Positions 27,301 to 35,293 are shown, counted from the stretch's first letter. The stretch is DNA of 64,000 nucleotides from Novosphingobium colocasiae (GCF_014652555.1 NZ_BMZA01000003.1:154309-218308); one strand, 5' to 3'. Numbers and translations: made by a program. Notes: generated from the sequence alone by a model not told the origin.

Positions 27301-28886
27301 AGCTGGTCGGTAAATCCAAACACCTTGCGGAGATAGAGCGTGCGTGCGGCAAGGCTGTCGCGTGCTGGATAAGCGACGTGACGCGGTGTCAGAAGCCGTG
27401 ATTGCAGCATCGCTGTTTGGATCGATGTGGCGAGCAGCGAAGCGCCGGATGCGGCATCCCCTTTGACCAGGACCGTATAGTCTCGGCCTTCGGGTTCGAG
27501 TTCGTCATCGGTCGGTGTGCACTCGACAACGCGTTCGGGGTTGACGCAGCCGATGGTCGCAAGGTGCTTGGGAGCATCGCGAAGGGTGGCGGAAAGGCCT
27601 ACCACATGAAGCCCCGACAGCCTCGCGGCCTGGCGCCAGCGCGCGATGATCCATGGCGCCTGCGCACCGCTCAGCCCGCTATAATTGTGGACCTCGTCGA
27701 ACAGGAAAAGCCGCGGCTTGTCCTCGCTGCCCACGCCGAACGTGCGTGACCAAAGCGGGTTGCCGAGTTCGCGGTGCATCATCTCGAGCGAGAGGAAGAG
27801 GATGTCGGGCGGATTGGCCTGCAGTCCCTCGCGGGTGAGTTGGATGACACCGTCGGGGATTTCAGGCGGTGCATCGAGCGCGTCGGCCCGGTAGAGCGTG
27901 GTGCGTCCCGCTCGGCGATCGGCGTCCAGCCAAATCAGTTCCCCGCGGCCGGCATCAAAAGGCGCCCGCAGGAACGGGACGATCCATCCCCGGTCACGGA
28001 CGCGCTTCCAGTTCCGGAGAAATGGGCTGTTGGTCGCGTTATCGAATTGCGAAGCGGGCGGCACGTCGCCCAGCAGCGCGCCGATGGTGATAGGCCTTTT
28101 GCCATGGGCTGCGAGCAGGCTGGTGAGCTTGCCGGCCTCGGCGACCGCTTCCCGCAGCTGATCGGCCAACAGGACGTTACGGGGATAGACCGCGATCGCC
28201 TTGGTGAACGGTGCGCTTGCCGGATCGAGTTCAGCGGCGATCGCGGTGAAGGCGGGGATGTAAAAGGCTTTGGTCTTGCCGGCACCCGTGCTTGCACAGA
28301 CTACAGTGCCGCTTTGCTCCTCTGCGCCATAAGCTGCGAAGATGCGCTCGAACGACCGAACCTGGAAACCCGCAAACGTGAACACACCGCCTCCGGGGCG
28401 CGAGGCGAGAGCATCGAAGACTGCACGCTGCAGCGCCGGCGCGCTCGCATGCGGCGCCATTGCCGTCCACGCTTCGGATGTCGCGATGCCCACCGCCGGA
28501 TAGCGGCGCGGCGCCATATGAATCTTGAGGTCCGAGACGAGCCGGGGACCGCTCGCCCAATCCTGATGGTCGAAGCGCTGGCGCAGATGCGCAAGCAGCC
28601 GGAGGCCTTCGGCAAAACGGCTGCGTATTCGACCGGACCCGTCGGGCACCAGGTACAGGAGGTCCGCGCGGCGCATGGCGGTCAGCAAACTACCGAGCGC
28701 CAGGCCACCGTCGGCAAGCGCGGCCCAGGCATCACGCAGTCCCTCGCCAGCCTCGGTTTCAAGCAAAAGCTCAAGGTCGGCTTCGTCAAAGGCGACGTCG
28801 TAAAAGCCCCAGTTCTGCAAGCGCTGTTCGCGCTCTTCGATGAAATTGAGGAAGTCCGATACGAACTCCGGTGGTGCAAGGGTCAT
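24321..28886 (-). CDS. dpdJ: DpdJ-like DEAD/DEAH helicase with DUF1998-like C-terminus
   Basis: A 1521-residue superfamily 2 helicase. Walker A CASTGAGKT at 197-205, DEVH at 397-400, SAT at 432-434, and motifs V/VI near 610-655 (TASLEVGYDDPDV, FLQRKGRAGR) are all present. The last ~350 residues resemble DUF1998: ISETAPGGIGQIEAF and a Cys cluster CHDSCPQCLRN. The size, order and the PLD partner fit DpdJ of the 7-deazaguanine DNA modification/restriction island; DISARM DrmA is a related alternative but there DUF1998 is a separate protein. All helicase motifs are intact. An upstream gene stop (28887) touches its ATG. Confidence 0.75.
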   Translation of the reverse strand: MTLAPPEFVSDFLNFIEEREQRLQNWGFYDVAFDEADLELLLETEAGEGLRDAWAALADGGLALGSLLTAMRRADLLYLVPDGSGRIRSRFAEGLRLLAHLRQRFDHQDWASGPRLVSDLKIHMAPRRYPAVGIATSEAWTAMAPHASAPALQRAVFDALASRPGGGVFTFAGFQVRSFERIFAAYGAEEQSGTVVCASTGAGKTKAFYIPAFTAIAAELDPASAPFTKAIAVYPRNVLLADQLREAVAEAGKLTSLLAAHGKRPITIGALLGDVPPASQFDNATNSPFLRNWKRVRDRGWIVPFLRAPFDAGRGELIWLDADRRAGRTTLYRADALDAPPEIPDGVIQLTREGLQANPPDILFLSLEMMHRELGNPLWSRTFGVGSEDKPRLFLFDEVHNYSGLSGAQAPWIIARWRQAARLSGLHVVGLSATLRDAPKHLATIGCVNPERVVECTPTDDELEPEGRDYTVLVKGDAASGASLLATSIQTAMLQSRLLTPRHVAYPARDSLAARTLYLRKVFGFTDQLDSLNRWLPDLADAEWRRLAQYREPPAKSGQSVTPATERAMLADGQIWSLSDSLGYDLQQSLQVSRCSSQDPGADTTSDIIVATASLEVGYDDPDVGAMVHHKAPRSIASFLQRKGRAGRTRGSRPTTLVVLSDWGRDRWLFQNSDRLFQPEIEPIKVPVLNPYVQHVQATSFLLDWLGRRIGAPDPIRFLRRPESYMAAAQRRAAGLLRRLLELGDDYTAFRRELGWVIRHTQRFRAASDDDIDRLVDAMLWEAPRPVLRHAVPALLRKLETGWRFADPQRSDVREESGARQPLPSFIPSASFAELAASDVVVEFPGTDKDSETRGIASQLMESCPGRVSKRFSVGRREKGYWLVGSDQLLNTASPVLLSPRLLFPESIAVGDNPAAAALQPIRMAFAERPAMVKDSSNARWLWGTSASPVGDGRPLPLFAGAQWQSVFSDSRAYLHGDLNAVQVRRRTSEGQFDILLRGGVERRGTVLLGSIGEGSAVQREPIGFEQTVDALIFTVQPDHLASTPDLDAASIGRLRQDYFKHLLLTSPALREAASSFTLEWVWQTSLAMLTAKALEGDCGLEAAQATLEGRRVEMIGRVLTRMYSVNAFDDDDPDDHDAGGRARLRLESLWADPVSAAEIRRAEAVLWRHLDADFETWLRQRHLRSLAEACLAGVLTIAGDVGDGDLIADVLDEEDGARIIISETAPGGIGQIEAFVQAALDGAGAFERAFAHALGFCSRAYTAENLLAVVANVRSAGTLASIFSDVRHARGYQQTILAQMALTDTLEAAGHGASRQDVVSVAGRLLRSGTETATDAWFDGLNRLWSEREARLGAPIDPRVFAYLLVDSPIVRRRFSAMITRLTGQVPSEAQLFARAQDFLAEGCHDSCPQCLRNSNRFAMDIQPSRSLSRQWLEQQHAALREVEVSPGWVERLRHLLTQADRVVVVGRSNDHAEIAQTLQTLLTEPFERDYLMVWPILSAVHRAHDTWRVEIELRSMGVQ

Positions 28887-30259
28887 TTAAAGGCTGACCT
28901 TAAGCATCGCCCAGACCGCAGGATGCAATTCGAGGAACGCGAGCACGTCGGAATCTTGAAGGTCTTTTGCTTTGGCGCGAGCGTTCGAGGCGTCGACCAT
29001 GAACCGACCGGCGCGTCCCTCGAGCCCGAGATTTGCAATAGCGGTCGGCAGGCTCGCGGCGTTGGCCCGATAGGCGTCTGCGGCCTGGCGGCTTTGCGGC
29101 GGGGCGTCACGCCAGCCGTCGAGCAGTTCGATGGCGTCGTTGAGACCGGCCGCGCCGGGGAGCGGCGCACCATTGAAGTGTCGAGATGGGCAAGCTGCTT
29201 CTCGATAGCGTCCGGGTTCCAGATGCCCATTTCGTTGAGCAGGGTCGCTGCCATGGCGCGGAAGCCGTGCGCCGTCATCTCCTCCTGGCTATAGCCGAGC
29301 CGCCGCAGCGCCGCGTTCACGGTGTTCTCGGACATGCACTGCTTTGGCGAGCGGAAGGACGGGAAGAGAAATCGTCCATCACCTGTCAGGGCTTGGAGTT
29401 CTTCGAGCATATCGAGCACCTGCCGCGAGAGCGGCACCCGATGGGGTCGGCGCATCTTCATCTTCTCTGCCGAGAGCGACCAGACAGCGCCCGGCGTGTC
29501 GAACTCCGTCCATTCGGCACTCCGCAGTTCGCCCGGCCGCACGAACAGATGCGGTGACAGCCGAAGCGCGATGGCGGTGATCTCGTGACCGGTATAGCCT
29601 TCGATCGCGCGGAGAAGGCCGCCGGCTTCCTTGGGCGTGGTGATCGCCGCGAGGTGCTGGACCTTCGGCGTGATGAGGGCGCCGCGCAGGTCGGCCGCGA
29701 CATCGCGATCGGCTCGTGCCGTCGCGATTCCATAGCGAAATACCCGGCTGAGCACGCTGCGCATCCGGCGGGCGCTCTCGTAACGGCCCGTCGCTTCCAC
29801 CTTCCGCAGGACGGCCAGCACCTCCTGGGGGGTGATCTTCGAGATCGGGAGAGTGCCGATCATCGGATAGGCCATGCCGAGTAGCCAGCGAATCTTCTCG
29901 AGCGTGATCGGGGCACGTTCCTCGCGTTCGCACTTGGCGACCCATTCTTCCGCCACATCCTTGAAGGTGTTCGCGGCGGCAATCTTTTCCGTGACGCGCG
30001 CACGCTTCTTCTCCTGGGCGGGATCAAGCCCGGCCGCAATCTGCTTGCGGGCAGCATCTCGGCGCACTCGGGCATCGGCCAAGCTCACGTCGGGCCAAGG
30101 CCCGAGATGAAGGGTCTTCTGCCGACCGAGGTAGCGATAGCTAAGCCGCCACAGCTTTGAGCCGTTGGGCTGGACGGTGAGGAAAAGACCCTGGGAATCC
30201 GAGAGGTTGAAGGGTTTCGCCGAGGGCTTGGCGGAAGCGATCTGGATATGAGTCAGCAT
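28883..30259 (-). CDS. int: P4-type tyrosine integrase with replaced C-terminus
   Basis: Site-specific recombinase of the island, next to tRNA-Leu. The DUF4102 N-terminus (KPFNLSDSQGLFLTV, SKLWRLSYRYLGRQK), core-binding domain and catalytic domain are recognisable: Arg in RPGELRSAEW, HRVPLS, and HGFRAMAATLLNEM. The conserved run continues to EKQLAHLDTSMVRR, then becomes SPARP... from about 29161 and unlike integrases to the stop. The family tyrosine (normally in VRRAYxR) and the final helix are missing, so the enzyme is probably inactive. Start ATG at 30259 chosen over an upstream one because it begins the family N-terminus. Confidence 0.85.
   Translation of the reverse strand: MLTHIQIASAKPSAKPFNLSDSQGLFLTVQPNGSKLWRLSYRYLGRQKTLHLGPWPDVSLADARVRRDAARKQIAAGLDPAQEKKRARVTEKIAAANTFKDVAEEWVAKCEREERAPITLEKIRWLLGMAYPMIGTLPISKITPQEVLAVLRKVEATGRYESARRMRSVLSRVFRYGIATARADRDVAADLRGALITPKVQHLAAITTPKEAGGLLRAIEGYTGHEITAIALRLSPHLFVRPGELRSAEWTEFDTPGAVWSLSAEKMKMRRPHRVPLSRQVLDMLEELQALTGDGRFLFPSFRSPKQCMSENTVNAALRRLGYSQEEMTAHGFRAMAATLLNEMGIWNPDAIEKQLAHLDTSMVRRSPARPVSTTPSNCSTAGVTPRRKAARPQTPIGPTPRACRPLLQISGSRDAPVGSWSTPRTLAPKQKTFKIPTCSRSSNCILRSGRCLRSAFK
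28887..29160 (-). pseudogene. Truncated tail of the gene upstream of dpdJ
   Basis: Within the false tail of the integrase frame, another minus-strand frame reads about 90 coherent residues (LNDAIELLDGWRDAPPQSRQ; LPTAIANLGLEGRAGRFMV; DSDVLAFLELHPAVWAMLK) and stops with TAA at 28887-28889, directly before the dpdJ ATG. The helical, protein-like composition and exact abutment to dpdJ indicate the 3' end of a former operon partner, perhaps dpdI or dpdH, though I cannot identify it. Its 5' part is deleted and joined to the integrase. Confidence 0.6.
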
Positions 30260-30434
30260 AGTGTTGGTCCCAGCTTTGCCGGACCGATCCAGCACCAACA
30301 AAAGCACCAACAAATCTGTTGGTCTCGTGCCGGATTGGGGTGGATCGCCCCGGACGGTTGCTGGCGATTCTCACTTAAAAAATGCTGAAAAACCAGCCTC
30401 TTGCTGGATGTTCCTGGACGTTGCCAGGAGAACA

Positions 30435-30457
30435 AATGGTGCCCAGAAGAGGACTCG
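30435..30457 (+). repeat. Right attachment repeat (att, tRNA side)
   Basis: AATGGTGCCCAGAAGAGGACTCG covers the CCA end, acceptor strand and part of the T stem of tRNA-Leu (minus strand) and matches the left repeat at 14377 with one extra C. Confidence 0.8.
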
Positions 30458-30523
30458 AACCTCCACGCCCTTACGAGCGCCGCCACCTGAAGACGGTGCG
30501 TCTACCAATTCCGCCATCTGGGC
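30437..30523 (-). tRNA. tRNA-Leu(CAG)
   Basis: An 87-nt type II tRNA. The acceptor stem pairs GCCCAGA with TCTGGGC and the gene encodes its CCA. The D-loop region GGCGGAATTGGTAGACGC and T arm GGTTCGAGTCC are canonical, and the long variable arm GGCGCTCGTAAGGGCGT identifies Leu. The anticodon stem CCGTC/GGCGG encloses the loop TTCAGGT, giving anticodon CAG, as in E. coli leucine tRNA of the same anticodon. Its 3' end is the island attachment site and the intact tRNA is regenerated after insertion. Confidence 0.95.
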
Positions 30524-30782
30524 ACGGACGAGGCAGCGGCTGCTGTCCCGTTGGGTAGGAGCGCGCCTCTACGGTGGTGGGCGGGGGTTGTCAACGGGGC
30601 TTGTGGGTGGAATTTCGTTCGGCTTGCAAGGGCCCCGCTTCACGGGGGCGGGCAGGGTTGGCGGGCATCTGTCCGGTTGCTCCGCAAACCGCCTTGTGCC
30701 AAGGGCTGCGACACGGTGACGGCGCGGGGCGGGTGCCCGGCTTCGCGCCCGCAAGACAGCAGTTCGAAGGACGGATACGATC

Positions 30783-31739
30783 ATGCGCCAAGGCCTCCCC
30801 GATCCCCTTAACGGCAAGCTCGTGGTCATGCTGGGCGGCAGCGGGTTCGTCGGCCGCCATCTGGCGCAGGAACTGCTCGCGCGCGGGGCGCGGCTGCGGG
30901 TGGCGAGCCGCCATCCCGAGCGTGCCTATATGCTCAAGCCGCTGGGCAATCTGGGGCAGGTGCAGTTCGCCCGGATCGACGTGACCCAGGCCGGGCCGCT
31001 GGCGGCCGCGCTGGCCGGGGCCGATGCGGTGGTCAATCTGGTCGGCGCGTTCGCCGGCGACCTCGACGCGCTGCAGGGGCGCGGTGCGGGGGCGATTGCC
31101 GCGGCGGCTGCGGCGGCGGGTGCCGGGGCTTTCGTCCACGTCTCGGCGATCGGCGCGGATGGCGCGTTGCAGGTGGCCTATGCCCGCACCAAGGCGGACG
31201 GCGAAGCGGCAGTGCTGGCGGCGTTCCCCGGCGCGACGGTGGTGCGCCCGTCGATCCTGTTCGGCCCGGATGACAATTTCCTGATGATGTTCGGGCGGCT
31301 CATCGGCACCTGGCCGGTGCTGCCGGTGTTCGGACCCGCCGCGCGGCTGCAACCGCTGTTCGTGGACGATGCGGCGGAAGCGATCGCCAACGCCTTGGCC
31401 GATCCCATCGTGCATGGTGGCAAGATCTACGAGATCGCCGGTCCCGAAGTGCTGACGATGATGGACCTGCACCAGCGGATCGCCGCCGCCGAAGGTCGCG
31501 CGCCCGGCCTTGTCGCGCTGCCCGATGCGGTGAGCGGGGCGATCGCGGCGCTGCCCGGCACGCCGATCAGTGCGGACCAGTGGGCACTGCTCAAGGCCGG
31601 TAACGTGGCGAGCGGTATGCTGCCCGGGGTGGCGGAGCTGGGCGTTGCCGCTCGTCCGCTGGGGCTGTTCCTCGATCGCTGGCTGACCCAGTTCCGCAAG
31701 CACGGCCGGTTCGGCAGCAAGAACGCCCGCGCGGTCTGA
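30783..31739 (+). CDS. NDUFA9-like NAD(P)-binding SDR protein
   Basis: A 318-residue atypical short-chain dehydrogenase of the complex I NDUFA9 subfamily. The Rossmann glycine motif GGSGFVGRHLAQEL is near residue 18, with DVTQAGPLAAALAGADAVVNLVG and VHVSAIGADG following, and the Tyr-Lys pair is in AYARTKADGE. In mitochondria NDUFA9 is an accessory subunit of NADH dehydrogenase; in alphaproteobacteria the homologue is encoded separately and binds NAD(P) or takes part in quinone-related metabolism. It is a chromosomal gene just outside the island, monocistronic. Confidence 0.85.
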   Translation: MRQGLPDPLNGKLVVMLGGSGFVGRHLAQELLARGARLRVASRHPERAYMLKPLGNLGQVQFARIDVTQAGPLAAALAGADAVVNLVGAFAGDLDALQGRGAGAIAAAAAAAGAGAFVHVSAIGADGALQVAYARTKADGEAAVLAAFPGATVVRPSILFGPDDNFLMMFGRLIGTWPVLPVFGPAARLQPLFVDDAAEAIANALADPIVHGGKIYEIAGPEVLTMMDLHQRIAAAEGRAPGLVALPDAVSGAIAALPGTPISADQWALLKAGNVASGMLPGVAELGVAARPLGLFLDRWLTQFRKHGRFGSKNARAV

Positions 31740-31759
31740 AGCGCGCGCGGCGTGGCCGC

Positions 31760-32893
31760 CTAGCGGTAGCCGGGGAACAGGGCTAGCAGGTCACCCAGCC
31801 TATCGTGCAGCGCGGCCGCCTTGTCCGGCGCGGTGGCACCCAGGCGGACCACGGTGAGAAGCTGGTCCGGCGATCCGAGCACCGCCTGTCCTTGTTCTCC
31901 CAGGCAGCCGAACAGGCTTTCGGGCGCGACGCCGGGCCATAGCGGGCTGGGCAATCCCTTTTCGGCCGGACGATTGAGCCAGACTCCGGCACCATAGGCG
32001 GGATTGCGGGGCGAGGGTGCCAGCATGAACTGTATCCAGCGGCGCGGCAGGATCTGCGCCCCCTTGACCGATCCGGTATGGCGCAGCAGTTCGCCCACCC
32101 GCGCCCAGTCGCGCGCGGTCGCTTCCATCATCGACGAGCCGATCATGGTGCCGGCGCGATCGAAGCCGATCACAGTGCTTGTCATGCCGACCGGTTCGAG
32201 GATGCGGGTGCGCATGTATTCCGATACGAGCGCGGCGCGGACGCGCGGGTCGCGGCTGTCAGTCAGCGCGCGGGCGGCGAGATCGGCCAGGATGACGCCG
32301 GTAGCCGAGGAGATGGCGAAGGCCTGACCGGCGGGTGCTGCCAGCGGCTGCGCCTCGGCATAGGCGGCCATATCGTCGCGGCCGTCGAGGAACAGCATGC
32401 GGAAGCGGTCGGACGTGCGCGCCGGCACCGCATCCTCGCGGTGGCGCAGGCCCGAGCGCATCTGCAGGAGCTGGCGGAGGATGATCGCGCCGCGCGGATC
32501 GCCGGGGCGCTGCCATGCCGGGATCGAGGCAGTCTCGTTCAGCCGCAGCCTGCCGTCGCTGACGAGCTGGCCGATCGTGAGCGCGGTGAGGCACTGGCTC
32601 ATGCTCCAGCCCTGCAGCCGCGAGCCGGCGTCGAACCCCGGGCCATAGCGTTCTGCGATGACCGAGCCGCGCTTCATGATGAGGAGCGCGCGCGTTTCGC
32701 CGACCGCATCGGCATCGAACAGCGCATCGATCGCACGGCCCAGCGCATCGTGCGGCGCGCCGCCGTCGCTGGCGATCGCGGCTTCGGCCTCTCGGCTGGG
32801 CGGGGGCGGCGCGTCGGGCTGGGATCCGCCGCAGCCGGTCAGGGCTGGCAGCATCGCCAAGGCGGCGATAAGGGAGAGGCGGCGCACCGGCAT
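31760..32893 (-). CDS. Beta-lactamase-fold lipoprotein, active site degenerate
   Basis: A 377-residue lipoprotein: signal peptide with lipobox LTGC (Cys near residue 20), then the serine-hydrolase/beta-lactamase class C fold. Where NylB/esterase VIII relatives have SxxK, this has SMSQ (QGWSMSQCLTALTIG), and where they have the YxN/YSS element it has AISSATG, so both the catalytic Lys and Tyr are replaced; the Ser remains. The rest is full length, including FMLAPSPRNPAYGAGVW. It is either a non-catalytic binding protein or an enzyme with altered mechanism. Start at 32893 matches the lipoprotein signal. Confidence 0.75.
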   Translation of the reverse strand: MPVRRLSLIAALAMLPALTGCGGSQPDAPPPPSREAEAAIASDGGAPHDALGRAIDALFDADAVGETRALLIMKRGSVIAERYGPGFDAGSRLQGWSMSQCLTALTIGQLVSDGRLRLNETASIPAWQRPGDPRGAIILRQLLQMRSGLRHREDAVPARTSDRFRMLFLDGRDDMAAYAEAQPLAAPAGQAFAISSATGVILADLAARALTDSRDPRVRAALVSEYMRTRILEPVGMTSTVIGFDRAGTMIGSSMMEATARDWARVGELLRHTGSVKGAQILPRRWIQFMLAPSPRNPAYGAGVWLNRPAEKGLPSPLWPGVAPESLFGCLGEQGQAVLGSPDQLLTVVRLGATAPDKAAALHDRLGDLLALFPGYR

Positions 32894-32925
32894 GACGCGG
32901 GGTGTGATGTGCGAGGCAGGCGCGG

Positions 32926-33309
32926 ATGGCAACAGCCAAGACAGCGGGAATCGGAGGCGGCCCGGCGCAGCGGCAACCTTCGCGGTGGAAAAGAAATAGC
33001 GTGCTGCTGCTGATGCTTGGACTGGCGGCGCTGCTGGCGCTGGCATGGACGGCGCTGCGCCGCGATGCCCTGGCCAGCGCCGCTTACGGTGCGCGCGTGG
33101 GCTGCGTGTGCCACTTCGTTTCGGGGCAGGGCACAGGCCAGTGCAAGGCGGATATCGCGCTGGCCGGGCTGGGGCAGACGGCGGGGCTGGTGATGCTGTC
33201 GGCCGATGATGCCGCCCGCACGATGACCGCGCGGGTGCCGCTGCTGGCGACGCAGAGCGCCACGTTCGATCCCGCCACCGGCTGCCGGCTCAGCCCCTGG
33301 AGCAACTGA
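32926..33309 (+). CDS. Hypothetical membrane-anchored protein
   Basis: A 127-residue protein with one N-terminal transmembrane helix (LLLMLGLAALLALAWTA) after a basic cytoplasmic tail. The external part contains four Cys (GCVCHF, GQCKAD, TGCRL), possibly as two disulfides, and a weakly conserved region. No domain recognised. It is divergent from the lipoprotein gene, only 32 nt apart, so they could share a promoter region, and it ends 13 nt before the convergent mnmA. Confidence 0.6.
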   Translation: MATAKTAGIGGGPAQRQPSRWKRNSVLLLMLGLAALLALAWTALRRDALASAAYGARVGCVCHFVSGQGTGQCKADIALAGLGQTAGLVMLSADDAARTMTARVPLLATQSATFDPATGCRLSPWSN

Positions 33310-33322
33310 CCGCCGCGCCGGG

Positions 33323-34513
33323 TCAGGCGGCCGGGGCGGTTCCGTCGATCCAGCCGCCGCCGATCACCCGATCGCCGCAATAGAGTACGGCGGCCTGTCC
33401 GGGGGCGACGCCGTATTCGGGCTGTTCGAAGCGGATGGTGGTATCCGCGCCGTCCCCCAGCGGACCATCCAGCACGATCGGCACCGGCTTCGCGAGCGAG
33501 CGGACCTTGGCGGTGAGGCGCGCGCCAGCTTCGGGCAGCGGGCCGATGCGGTTGGTTTCGACCAGCCGGGCGCTGCCGACGGCGAGCAGGCGGCGCGGGC
33601 CGACGCGCACTTCGCGGGCCCCGGCGTCGATCCCGACGACATAGAGCGGTTCGGGCTGGCCGCCGATCTCCAGCCCCCGGCGCTGGCCGACGGTGTAGTG
33701 GATCACGCCGCGATGGCTGCCGAGGTGCGCGCCGGTTTCGGCGTGGACGATTGCGCCGGGCGCATCGCCGCCGGGGCGGACCTTGCGCACCACGGCGGCA
33801 TAATCGCCATCGGGCACGAAGCAGATGTCCTGGCTGTCGGGCTTGCCGGCCACGCGCAGGCCTGCTGCCTGGGCCAGCACGCGGGTTTCGCTCTTGGGCA
33901 GGCCGCCCAGCGGGAAGCGCAGGAAATCGAGCTGCGCCCCGGTCGTGCCGTACAGAAAATAGCTCTGGTCGCGCGCCGGATCGGTGGCGCGGTGCAGTTG
34001 TGCGCCCGCCGGCGTCTCGACCCGGCGGACATAGTGCCCGGTGGCGAGGCAATCCGCGCCCAGATCGCGCGCCATCGCCAGCAAGTCGGTGAACTTGGGC
34101 CCCATGTTGCAGCGGATGCACGGGATCGGCGTGCGCCCGGCGAGGTAATCGTCGGCAAAGCGTTCGACCACTTCTTCGCGAAAGGCGCTTTCATGGTCGA
34201 AGACATAGTGGGCGATACCCAGCCGATCGGCCACCGCGCGGGCGTCGCGAATGTCGTCGCCGGCGCAGCAGGCACCCTTCCGCCCGGTCGCCGCGCCATA
34301 ATCGTAAAGCTGCAGGGTGACGCCGATCGTTTCCGCCCCGCTGGCCGCCGCCAGCGCTGCGACCACCGAACTGTCCACCCCGCCCGACATCGCAACGACG
34401 ATCCGGCGCGCCGCCAGCGGCCCTGCCAACTGGAACAGCGCGCCATGATCCAGCGCGGCCAGTGCAGCGGGGTCTGCCGGGTGGGCCGGGGTGGCGGGGA
34501 CGGAACAGGACAT
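33323..34513 (-). CDS. mnmA: tRNA-specific 2-thiouridylase MnmA
   Basis: A 396-residue enzyme that thiolates uridine-34 of Lys, Glu and Gln tRNAs, using sulfur relayed from a cysteine desulfurase and ATP for activation. The PP-loop SGGVDSS is at residues 43-49. The two catalytic Cys are present in [11 protein letters not shown] and in DICFVPDG; the tRNA-binding central domain and C-terminal beta-barrel ([32 protein letters not shown]) complete the fold. The N-terminus is about 35 residues longer than E. coli MnmA, as in other alphaproteobacteria. Monocistronic. Confidence 0.96.
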   Translation of the reverse strand: MSCSVPATPAHPADPAALAALDHGALFQLAGPLAARRIVVAMSGGVDSSVVAALAAASGAETIGVTLQLYDYGAATGRKGACCAGDDIRDARAVADRLGIAHYVFDHESAFREEVVERFADDYLAGRTPIPCIRCNMGPKFTDLLAMARDLGADCLATGHYVRRVETPAGAQLHRATDPARDQSYFLYGTTGAQLDFLRFPLGGLPKSETRVLAQAAGLRVAGKPDSQDICFVPDGDYAAVVRKVRPGGDAPGAIVHAETGAHLGSHRGVIHYTVGQRRGLEIGGQPEPLYVVGIDAGAREVRVGPRRLLAVGSARLVETNRIGPLPEAGARLTAKVRSLAKPVPIVLDGPLGDGADTTIRFEQPEYGVAPGQAAVLYCGDRVIGGGWIDGTAPAA

Positions 34514-34649
34514 CGCGCCCCCTTACCGCGTCACGCGCTGCATTCCTACTGCTGTCAGTGGCGGGCCTTGCGGTGCGGTCAACTTGGTCAACAAGTCGTA
34601 AAGCGCGTCTTTACCTCCCCTTGACCATGCCGGGGCTATACCCTCGATC

Positions 34650-34994
34650 ATGACGAAGCCCACCCCCCAAGACATCGCGCCCGAGGGCCCGATGGACCGT
34701 GAAATCGGCGAGGTTTTGCCGCCGTCCGGCGCTGCGCCGGATTGGGAATCGCTGCGCAGCCGGCTTTTCGCGACTCGCCATATCCAGGGCCAAGCCGATG
34801 CCGGCGATGCCCCGGACGGCGCTTTGCGGCTGCCCGGCAGCGGCAGCTTTGCGAGCGACGCCGCTAGCGCGATGACTACTTACGGTAACTTCTCAATGTT
34901 CGTTAACCCTAGTGCTTCAAGCAATCTCAAATCAGCGGATGCCAAAAGAGCTCCAGTCGCCGGGCGACACACCACCGGCGGTCGAGGACGCTAA
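34650..34994 (+). CDS. Conserved hypothetical protein upstream of sciP
   Basis: A 114-residue soluble protein with conserved-looking acidic N-terminus (PQDIAPEGPMDREIGEVLPPSGAA, shown only in part here) and WESLRSRLFATR; the C-terminal third is Ser/Gly-rich and may be disordered. No function known. Its stop overlaps the sciP start by one base, so both are likely co-transcribed; the DNA under its end (TTACGGTAAC...GTTAACCC) also looks AT-richer than its surroundings and could contain a promoter for sciP. Confidence 0.5.
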   Translation: MTKPTPQDIAPEGPMDREIGEVLPPSGAAPDWESLRSRLFATRHIQGQADAGDAPDGALRLPGSGSFASDAASAMTTYGNFSMFVNPSASSNLKSADAKRAPVAGRHTTGGRGR

Positions 34995-35293
34995 TGATCG
35001 AGAACCAGAAAATACGCCCAGCCCAGGTTATCGGGCCGCTCGGTGAACCGCTGACGCTGGACTCGCTGCCGCCGCCCAGCACCAGCCGCTGGGTCGTGCG
35101 CCGCAAGGCTGAAGTCGTCGCAGCCGTCAACGGCGGCCTGCTGACGATCGACGAGGTTTGTGAACGCTATCAGCTCACGCTGGAAGAATTCGCCTCGTGG
35201 CAGCGCGCGGTCGATCGCTCGGGCATGCAGGGCCTGCGGGTGACCCGCATCCAGCACTACCGCGACCTTTACGAGCGCCAGCAGAAATACTGA
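34994..35293 (+). CDS. sciP: SciP, CtrA inhibitor (DUF1153)
   Basis: A 99-residue DNA-binding protein of the DUF1153/SciP family, close to the 91 residues of Caulobacter SciP, which binds near and represses CtrA-activated promoters early in the cell cycle. The core is TSRWVVRRKAEVVAAV, GLLTIDEVCERYQLT and EFASWQRAVDRSGMQGLRVT: a helix-turn-helix with the conserved Arg-rich start. Since CtrA controls flagellar genes in alphaproteobacteria, its location beside the flagellar locus fits. A good intrinsic terminator follows at 35338. Confidence 0.93.
   Translation: MIENQKIRPAQVIGPLGEPLTLDSLPPPSTSRWVVRRKAEVVAAVNGGLLTIDEVCERYQLTLEEFASWQRAVDRSGMQGLRVTRIQHYRDLYERQQKY

Larger units (their letters stand above)
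14377..30457. mobile_element. Genomic island at tRNA-Leu(CAG), decayed ICE
   Basis: Roughly 16 kb bounded by an imperfect direct repeat of the tRNA-Leu 3' end (14377-14398 and 30435-30457), with a P4-type integrase gene adjacent to the intact tRNA. Inside are an HTH protein, an ilvE/yitT operon, an MFS transporter remnant, an ICE backbone segment (ArdC, DUF2958, ParB, DUF736) and a Dpd-like helicase/PLD pair. No relaxase, coupling protein or type IV secretion gene is present, and the integrase lacks its catalytic end. The element therefore looks immobile and heavily deleted. Confidence 0.85.

Noticed and set aside
24321..28886. DISARM system (DrmA-DrmB-DrmC)
   Set aside because: Helicase and DUF1998-like parts are fused in one 1521-residue protein and no methyltransferase is present, which fits DpdJ-DpdK better; not fully excluded.
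27774..29294. A 506-codon plus-strand open frame across dpdJ start and int
   Set aside because: Antisense to the helicase; low-complexity composition, no motif.
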